Assembly: GCA_938039305.1 (NCBI GenBank)
Contig: CALHUZ010000458.1
Location: 1-7,305, forward strand
Origin: an uncultured Saprospiraceae bacterium
Lineage (GTDB): Bacteria; Bacteroidota; Bacteroidia; Chitinophagales; Saprospiraceae
DNA: 7,305 bases
Direction of reading: 5' to 3'
The notes beneath the pieces are model-generated. The model was not told the DNA's origin. It saw only the letters and a program-made list of their open reading frames with translations, and did no database searches. Position numbers and translations under genes: made by a program. Below, piece after piece: positions 1 to 4,267 of the stretch; the first letter of the stretch is position 1, and the number at the start of each line of letters is the position of its first letter.

Positions 1-1044
1 GTCTTCTTGATTTCTATGCTTTGTATTGGCTTATTTGCCGATGTCATTGCAACTGATGGTGGCCTTATTGATTTTGGGCCAGACCAAGTGTCTAATGAAG
101 CTACAATATTTAGTAAGCCTAATTCAACAGAGATCAAGCCAGATGGCACTCTCAGAACGCATGTCTTAGGTACTGATCAATTGGGTCGTGATGTTGCATC
201 AAGATTGATACATGGTATCCCAGTGGCTTTCAAGGTTGGGATATTAAGTTCGTTGATTTCTCTTTTCATCGCTATGCTTTTAGGAGGGCTTTCTGGATAT
301 ATCGGCGATCTAAAGCATCGTCTTAACTATGCCCAAGCGGTGCTAGGCCTTATACTTGGTTTACTTACTTTTTACTATGCTTCAGAATTTTCCTTTTATG
401 AAGATGAAAGAGGGTTTTACAAGAGGTCATTTGCGTACTATGGTTTTGTTCTGATTGCTGGTTTTGCCTTGATAGCTATCGTCAATAAGCTTTTGAGCAA
501 TGCTCATAGGAAGAATATGTGGGTGCCTTGGGATACTGTTATAGTGAAAGGTATAGAGGTCTTTAATTCTATACCGAGGCTCTTTTTGCTTTTAGCAGTT
601 TTTGCGATTATAAGAATACCAAGTGTTACAGCGGTTATAATAGTCATTGGATTGATCAGATGGCCCAGTTTGACTAGAATCATAAGAGCTAAGATCTTAG
701 CGGTAAAGCAGATGGACTATGTCAAAAATGCGGAACTACAAGGCTTGTCTCATATCATCATATATGTCAGGCATGTACTACCTAATATATATGGTCCTAT
801 CATCGTACTTACTGCGCTAAATATGGGTACCGCTATTCTGATCGAATCATCTTTATCGTTCCTTCACATTGGGTTACCGATAGGCGAGGTGAGTTGGGGA
901 AGAATGTTAGGTGATGCTCGTCAATACATTCCTGCTTGGTGGATGGCAGTGGGCCCCGGTCTTCTGATATTTTCACTAATTCTTTGCTTTAACACCATAG
1001 GAGATAGGCTTGCCTATCATCTTAAGGTAGATAAACGGGGGTGA
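1..1044 (+). CDS. ABC transporter permease, OppC/DppC type (5' truncated)
   Basis: This is an inner-membrane permease subunit of a peptide-class (oligopeptide/dipeptide/nickel family) ABC importer. The reading frame is open to the left edge and the first visible residues (VFLISMLCIGLF) already lie in the first membrane helix, so the true start is outside the window; the TTG at 7 is not a convincing start. Numbering from base 1, the family hallmark HVLGTDQLGRD is at about residues 54-64. The next helix ends in GYIGD (about 99-103), and the EAA loop that contacts the ATPase is at about 241-262 (NAELQG...RHVLPN). The C-terminus SWGRMLGDAR...PAWW...PG...FNTIGDRL (about 298-336) is typical of OppC. 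Unlike textbook OppC, about 75 residues with two predicted helices are inserted between GYIGD and the VFNSIPRLFLLL segment. The substrate cannot be deduced. No partner subunit is visible; these would be expected to the left. Confidence 0.93.
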   Translation, partial: VFLISMLCIGLFADVIATDGGLIDFGPDQVSNEATIFSKPNSTEIKPDGTLRTHVLGTDQLGRDVASRLIHGIPVAFKVGILSSLISLFIAMLLGGLSGYIGDLKHRLNYAQAVLGLILGLLTFYYASEFSFYEDERGFYKRSFAYYGFVLIAGFALIAIVNKLLSNAHRKNMWVPWDTVIVKGIEVFNSIPRLFLLLAVFAIIRIPSVTAVIIVIGLIRWPSLTRIIRAKILAVKQMDYVKNAELQGLSHIIIYVRHVLPNIYGPIIVLTALNMGTAILIESSLSFLHIGLPIGEVSWGRMLGDARQYIPAWWMAVGPGLLIFSLILCFNTIGDRLAYHLKVDKRG

Positions 1045-1075
1045 TTAGTCTTCTTATTGAAGTGTTGAAGTGGTA

Positions 1076-1157
1076 AAAGGCTTCTTATTTGGTTGCTTTC
1101 TGTGATTAGTTGTCACAATTAGTCATTGTTGCGAAAATCGAAAGAATCGAAGCCTTT
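1076..1157. other. Long-range 9-bp inverted repeat enclosing a TGTGA-N7-TCACA palindrome
   Basis: AAAGGCTTC at 1076-1084 is exactly complementary to GAAGCCTTT at 1149-1157, with 64 bases between. Inside lies TGTGATTAGTTGTCACA (1101-1117), with perfect 5-base arms. It lies 32-113 bases after the permease stop. In RNA it could fold into a stem with an inner hairpin, and the bases after the right arm are T/A rich (TATTTAG), so it might serve as a loose 3' end for the permease transcript. The inner palindrome resembles a CRP/FNR-type site, but the spacer is 7 rather than 6 bases. Function is inference only. Confidence 0.3.
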
Positions 1158-1205
1158 ATTTAGAATGCAATCTTAAATTAAGGAGTGTTATATAAAGTGA
1201 TTTAT

Positions 1206-1222
1206 ATTAGATAATATCTAAT
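1206..1222. promoter_or_regulatory. Perfect 17-base palindrome upstream of the HU gene
   Basis: ATTAGATAATATCTAAT has 8-base arms that are exact reverse complements around a single central A. It lies 71 bases before the -33 element of the HU promoter, in a long non-coding spacer. The form suits a binding site for a dimeric regulator, but the spacer is AT rich and no regulator is identified. The arm sequence ATTAGAT/ATCTAAT recurs inside the HU terminator stem, which may be chance. Confidence 0.35.
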
Positions 1223-1293
1223 GATACTAAATAACCATAAATGGCCTTGAATGCCAATAAACTAAGAGTATTCCCGAATTAAATAAAAATATC

Positions 1294-1324
1294 TTGTATG
1301 TGTAAATATGAAGGTATACCTTTG
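1294..1324 (+). promoter_or_regulatory. Bacteroidota-type promoter of the HU gene
   Basis: A -33 element TTG (1294-1296) is followed after exactly 20 bases by TACCTTTG (1317-1324), a full match to the Bacteroidota -7 consensus TAnnTTTG. Transcription would start a few bases downstream, giving a leader of roughly 30 bases before the ATG at 1363. There is no Shine-Dalgarno sequence; the bases before the start are A/T only, as is usual in this phylum. Confidence 0.7.
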
Positions 1325-1362
1325 ATCGCTTAATGACTTTTTAATAACTAAAATTTTTTATA

Positions 1363-1635
1363 ATGAACAAAGGAGATTTAATCGATGTAGTTGCTGAGGC
1401 AATAGGAGTATCTAAGGCGGATGCAGGAACTGCTGTAAATGCAGTATTTAGCTCCATCGAAGGATGTCTTCAAAGTGGTGATAAGGCTGCTTTTGTAGGA
1501 TTTGGAACTTTTTCTATCCAGCATAGACCAGCTCGTGACGGAAGAAACCCAGCGACTGGTAAAACAATAAAGATCAAAGCGAAAAATGCTGTTAAGTTTA
1601 AGGCAGGAAAAGCATTGGTTGATGCTATGAACTAA
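1363..1635 (+). CDS. HU family DNA-binding protein
   Basis: A 90-residue nucleoid-associated protein, the standard length for bacterial HU. As a dimer it bends and compacts DNA with little sequence preference. Residues 1-40 form the helical dimerisation part (MNKGDLIDVVAEA...). The HU signature GFGTF begins at residue 46. The DNA-intercalating beta-arm tip is R61-N62-P63, within GRNPATGK. The C-terminal KNAVKFKAGKAL is also typical. It is monocistronic by context: its own promoter is at 1294-1324 and a strong terminator follows 21 bases after the stop. The start at 1363 aligns with the usual MNKxDL N-terminus of the family. A single cysteine at 35 is a minor oddity. HU and the related IHF subunits share this fold, but the sequence fits the homodimer HU type best. 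Confidence 0.97.
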   Translation: MNKGDLIDVVAEAIGVSKADAGTAVNAVFSSIEGCLQSGDKAAFVGFGTFSIQHRPARDGRNPATGKTIKIKAKNAVKFKAGKALVDAMN

Positions 1636-1656
1636 TCGTCATATAAAATTATACCG

Positions 1657-1691
1657 AAAGGCAATCTAATCTAATTAGATTGCCTTTTTTT
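1657..1691 (+). terminator. Intrinsic terminator after the HU gene
   Basis: A perfect 14-bp stem is formed by 1657-1670 (AAAGGCAATCTAAT) and 1674-1687 (ATTAGATTGCCTTT), with a 3-base loop. It ends in a run of seven T (1685-1691). It separates the HU transcript from the PLP-enzyme gene that starts 50 bases later. Because the stem has an A run on its left side, it may also act weakly on the other strand. Confidence 0.92.
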
Positions 1692-1741
1692 ATGCTCAGA
1701 ACCTATTATGTTTTAGTTCTAAGTGTATTACGCAAATAATA

Positions 1742-2902
1742 ATGTCTATGAAGTTTGGTACTAAAGTGATACATGCTGGTGTGACTCCAGATCCATCAAC
1801 AGGAGCTATCATGACTCCTATCTTTCAAACCTCTACTTATGTACAGGAATCAATTGGTGTACACAAAGGATATGCATATGGAAGGTCGCATAATCCAACG
1901 CGCAGTGCCTTGGAAACTAACTTGGCAGCCTTGGAGAATGGGACAGACTGTATCTGTTATGCTAGTGGATTAGCAGCTATGGATGCTATACTTAAGTTAT
2001 TTAAGCCAGGAGATGAAATCCTGAGTACCAATGATGTATACGGTGGTTCTCATCGTCTTTTGACAAAGATATATGATGTGTTTGGCCTAAAAGGCAGTTT
2101 TGTAGATATGTCAGAAGCTGCTTCCATCGAAGCAATGATCACTGATCAAACAAAACTCATTTGGGTGGAAACACCTACCAATCCTATGCTTAATATCATT
2201 GATATCAAAGCTGTTTGTGAGATAGCACATAAACATGGAGTCTTAGTCTGCGTCGATAACACCTTTTCTTCTCCTTATCTGCAGACTCCTCTGGATTTAG
2301 GAGCCGATATGGTGACGCACAGTGCTACCAAATATATCAACGGACACTCTGATGTCGTCCATGGATGTGTGATCACAAGTAACCCAGAGTTGGCGAAAAG
2401 ACTTAGATTTATTCAGAATGCGGCAGGTGCCATACCGGGACCGATGGACTGCTTTCTAGTCCTAAGAGGTATTAAGACACTACATCTAAGAGTAGAAAGA
2501 TCTTGTCAGAATGCCGAGAAGATCGCTGCATTCTTAGTGGATCATCCAGCGGTGTCTAAGGTATATTATCCAGGGTTAGCTGAGCACCCTAATTATGATA
2601 TAGCAGTGAGTCAGATGAGAGCCTTTGGTGGTATGGTTAGCTTTGACCTACATGCTAACTCCTATGAATCTGCTGAAAAGATATTGTCGAACACACATCT
2701 CTTTGCATTAGCAGAATCTCTTGGTGGGGTAGAGTCATTGATAGGGCACCCAGCAAGTATGACGCATGCATCAATTCCACGTGAAGATAGGCTCAAGGTT
2801 GGTTTGACGGATTCATTAATACGGTTAAGTGTAGGAGTAGAAGATGTCGAAGACTTGATAGAAGATCTGGCAAAGGCATTAGCCACTATAAAGCCTTCAT
2901 AA
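1742..2902 (+). CDS. Cystathionine gamma-synthase / gamma-lyase (PLP-dependent)
   Basis: A cytoplasmic fold-type I PLP enzyme of the Cys/Met metabolism family, 386 residues, the usual full length. It either joins an activated homoserine with cysteine to make cystathionine (MetB-like) or splits cystathionine to cysteine (MccB/CTH-like). Sequence alone does not separate these, so no symbol is given. Visible active-site elements: YGR at 46-48 (phosphate contact from the neighbouring subunit), Y100 in VYGG (stacks on the cofactor), D172 in VDNT (pyridine nitrogen), S194-A-T-K197 with K197 as the Schiff-base lysine, the ESLGGVESL segment at 325-333, and R361 in LIRLSVG (substrate carboxylate). The ATG at 1742 is used; a second in-frame ATG at 1748 (MKFGT) is equally possible. 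The gene begins just after the HU terminator. A -7-like TATGTTTT (1707-1714) is present, but no TTG sits at the right distance, so I do not call a promoter. Confidence 0.95.
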   Translation: MSMKFGTKVIHAGVTPDPSTGAIMTPIFQTSTYVQESIGVHKGYAYGRSHNPTRSALETNLAALENGTDCICYASGLAAMDAILKLFKPGDEILSTNDVYGGSHRLLTKIYDVFGLKGSFVDMSEAASIEAMITDQTKLIWVETPTNPMLNIIDIKAVCEIAHKHGVLVCVDNTFSSPYLQTPLDLGADMVTHSATKYINGHSDVVHGCVITSNPELAKRLRFIQNAAGAIPGPMDCFLVLRGIKTLHLRVERSCQNAEKIAAFLVDHPAVSKVYYPGLAEHPNYDIAVSQMRAFGGMVSFDLHANSYESAEKILSNTHLFALAESLGGVESLIGHPASMTHASIPREDRLKVGLTDSLIRLSVGVEDVEDLIEDLAKALATIKPS

Positions 2903-2933
2903 GAGATTTGTTGATAGAGGATTCGATAAAGGA

Positions 2934-2964
2934 TTGGAGTTAATCAAAATTAAATTCATATTTG
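2934..2964 (+). promoter_or_regulatory. Bacteroidota-type promoter of tRNA-Leu
   Basis: TTG (2934-2936), a 20-base spacer, then CATATTTG (2957-2964), seven of eight matches to TAnnTTTG. The spacing is identical to that of the HU promoter. The mature tRNA would begin 22 bases after the -7 element, leaving a short 5' leader for RNase P. Confidence 0.6.
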
Positions 2965-2986
2965 CACCCTTATAAGCATCACGCTA

Positions 2987-3070
2987 GCCCGGGTGCTGAA
3001 ATTGGTAGACAGGCATGGTTGAGGGCCATGTGTTCGTAAGGGCGTGAGGGTTCGAGTCCCTCTCCGGGCA
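2987..3070 (+). tRNA. tRNA-Leu (anticodon GAG)
   Basis: An 84-base class II tRNA with a complete cloverleaf. Acceptor stem GCCCGGG (2987-2993) pairs with TCCGGGC (3063-3069), with one G-T pair and discriminator A3070. The D stem is CTG/CAG (2996-2998/3010-3012) with a TTGGTAGA loop. The anticodon stem CATGG/CCATG (3014-3018/3026-3030) encloses TTGAGGG, so the anticodon is GAG (3021-3023), reading CUC and CUU. The long variable arm is 3031-3045, as expected for Leu. The T arm is GAGGG-TTCGAGT-CCCTC (3046-3062). The 3' CCA is not encoded (ACA follows), so it must be added enzymatically. Confidence 0.97.
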
Positions 3071-3072
3071 CA

Positions 3073-3107
3073 AAAAAAAGATCGAGCAAATGCTTGGTCT
3101 TTTTTTT
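3073..3107 (+). terminator. Intrinsic terminator of tRNA-Leu
   Basis: The A-rich left arm (3073-3087, ending GATCGAGC) pairs with GCTTGGTC plus T's (from 3092) through G-C, A-T and two G-T pairs around a four-base loop. It is followed by an eight-base T run (3100-3107). It begins two bases after the tRNA discriminator base. Confidence 0.85.
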
Positions 3108-3119
3108 GTTAAAGAAAGT

Positions 3120-3175
3120 GACTCGAAGAGTCTCTCGGAGTTTATACTGAGCTAAATGAAATGAAGTCGAAGTAG
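3120..3175. repeat. Candidate intergenic repeat element (REP-like)
   Basis: This stretch contains a perfect short inverted repeat GACTC-GAA-GAGTC (3120-3132), a larger imperfect palindrome (3122-3140), and GAAGTCGAAG at 3163-3172. Read on the minus strand it begins CTTCGACTTC and later has GCTCAGTATAAACTC. Its style recalls the dispersed TTCGAC...GCTCAG intergenic repeats I know from many bacterial genomes, including Bacteroidota. There is only one copy in this window, so repeat status is inferred from resemblance. It lies between two similar hairpins. Confidence 0.35.
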
Positions 3176-3184
3176 GCACGAAAT

Positions 3185-3213
3185 GAAAGACTAAGCAAAA
3201 GCTTGGCCTTTTT
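3185..3213 (+). terminator. Second terminator-like hairpin, similar to the tRNA terminator
   Basis: GACTAAGC (3189-3196) and GCTTGGCC (3201-3208) form an eight-position stem with one mismatch and one G-T pair around AAAA. The stem is extended by GAAA/TTTT and followed by five T (3209-3213). Over 25 aligned bases it matches the tRNA terminator (from 3080) at 20 positions, which suggests a duplicated copy. It may act as a back-up terminator. Confidence 0.55.
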
Positions 3214-3278
3214 CAGCTTTTCTTTGATTTACACTTTTAAAATTTGCTAATGACTTTTATTTTAAGTAATTATCCCTT

Positions 3279-4100
3279 ATGAATCTTTTCACTTTGGTAA
3301 ATGTGAGTTTAAAGTACTTTACGAGTAGCACCATGCTCATACTTCTCATTAGTTGTAATCCAGACAAAAAAAGTCAATCCGCCACTCCCCAGGCGAAACC
3401 AATATCTAATTATAAAATCACCAAGTCGCTTCCTCATGATGAATTAGCCTTCACACAGGGGCTGATATATCTCGACGGAAGCATCATCGAAAGTACTGGC
3501 CAATATGGAACTTCATGGATCAGTGTACTAGACACGAAGACGCTTCAGTATGACAAGAAAGTTCTTGTGCCAAAAACATTTTTTGGAGAAGGAATCACTA
3601 TTCTGAATGATAAGATTTATCAACTGACTTATAAAAGTAGGGTTGGGTTTGTTTATGATTTGGAGACTTTTGAAAAAATAGGAGAGTTTGATTATCCATC
3701 TAAGATAAGAGAAGGGTGGGGGATTACTACCGATGGTAGTGATCTTATAGTAAGTGATGGCACTTCTAATTTGTACTACTTAGATCCTATTTCTTTTGAT
3801 ATTAAAAAGACACTCATTGTCCAATCAGCCAATGCTGTGAAATCCAATCTCAACGAACTTGAATATGTAGATGGCTACATCTATTCTAACATTTGGCAAT
3901 CTAACAAGATTCTAAAAATAGAAGCTTCTTCAGGATTGGTCGAAACTGTATATGATCTAACAAGTATTTATTTGTTGGACAAGAACAAGAATCCTAAGAT
4001 TGACGTCCTCAACGGGATTGCTTATGATCAAGCAACGAACCGATTAATTGTCACCGGCAAGTATTGGCCCAATTACTACTATCTGACTTTGAGAGAGTGA
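3279..4100 (+). CDS. Glutaminyl-peptide cyclotransferase (beta-propeller type), lipoprotein
   Basis: A 273-residue member of the plant/Xanthomonas-type glutaminyl cyclase family, which converts N-terminal glutamine of proteins to pyroglutamate and releases ammonia. Family blocks appear in order: FTQGLIY (58-64), ESTGQYG (71-77), FFGEGIT (101-107, with E104 a likely catalytic acid), EGWGIT (145-150), SDG (159-161), LNELEY (191-196), NIW (204-206), NGIAYD (245-250) and TGKYWP (259-264). The N-terminus has a hydrophobic stretch ending in LISC with C26 as a lipobox cysteine, so the enzyme is probably lipid-anchored and acts in the periplasm. A stop codon at 3267-3269 closes the frame just upstream, which supports the ATG at 3279. 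It stands alone between the tRNA region and the plug-protein gene. An AAAATTTG at 3239-3246 resembles a -7 element, but no matching TTG is found, so its promoter is unresolved. Confidence 0.9.
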   Translation: MNLFTLVNVSLKYFTSSTMLILLISCNPDKKSQSATPQAKPISNYKITKSLPHDELAFTQGLIYLDGSIIESTGQYGTSWISVLDTKTLQYDKKVLVPKTFFGEGITILNDKIYQLTYKSRVGFVYDLETFEKIGEFDYPSKIREGWGITTDGSDLIVSDGTSNLYYLDPISFDIKKTLIVQSANAVKSNLNELEYVDGYIYSNIWQSNKILKIEASSGLVETVYDLTSIYLLDKNKNPKIDVLNGIAYDQATNRLIVTGKYWPNYYYLTLRE

Positions 4101-4142
4101 TATTTTTCTTGATTTTACCGAATCTGCTTATCCCATAAAATG

Positions 4143-4175
4143 AGCCTTTATTTAAATAAATTTTATTATTCGGCT
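4143..4175. other. AT-rich palindromic stretch after the cyclase gene
   Basis: TTTATTTAAATAAA (4147-4160) is a perfect 14-base palindrome, flanked on the left by AGCC (4143-4146), which pairs with GGCT (4172-4175). It lies 43 bases after the cyclase stop and may help end that transcript, but no T run follows, so I do not call a terminator. In so AT-rich a spacer, chance is a real alternative. Confidence 0.25.
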
Positions 4176-4199
4176 TAATGTGTTGATAGTTTGACTCTA

Positions 4200-4230
4200 T
4201 TGCGTTTTTCATAGAATATATGTATGTTTA
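4200..4230 (+). promoter_or_regulatory. Bacteroidota-type promoter of the plug-protein gene
   Basis: TTG (4200-4202), a 20-base spacer, then TATGTTTA (4223-4230), seven of eight matches to TAnnTTTG. The distance from the -7 element to the ATG at 4268 is 37 bases, almost the same as the 38 bases in front of the HU start. This mildly supports both the promoter and the chosen start. Confidence 0.55.
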
Positions 4231-4267
4231 ATGGCCGATAAGATTCACTTTTAACAGTTTGAGATTT

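Noticed and set aside
7..9. TTG as start codon of the permease
   Set aside because: The frame stays open to base 1 and the TTG is inside the first membrane helix, so the gene starts before the window.
1707..1714. TATGTTTT as -7 element for the cystathionine enzyme gene
   Set aside because: The only TTG upstream lies in the HU terminator stem with a 24-base spacer; not convincing.
2662..2886. Minus-strand reading frame of 74 codons
   Set aside because: It lies wholly inside the cystathionine enzyme gene, whose protein is conserved across this segment including R361. It is a shadow frame.
2979..3179. Minus-strand reading frame of 66 codons across the tRNA (contains GEGLEPSRPYEH)
   Set aside because: It is the antisense of tRNA-Leu and its terminator. 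The GLEPSRP-type peptide is a well-known artefact of translating tRNA genes in reverse.
2987..3213. tRNA-Leu region as an integration (att) site of a mobile element
   Set aside because: No integrase and no repeated copy of the tRNA 3' end are present; the downstream similarity is only between the terminator hairpins.
3239..3246. AAAATTTG as -7 element for the glutaminyl cyclase gene
   Set aside because: The nearest TTG/TTTG upstream (3223-3226) is only 12 bases away, too close for the -33/-7 pattern used by the other three promoters here.
4259..4261. TTG start for the plug protein
   Set aside because: The ATG nine bases later gives MIKKIVIGIV, a normal signal-sequence start. The extra MRF adds nothing.
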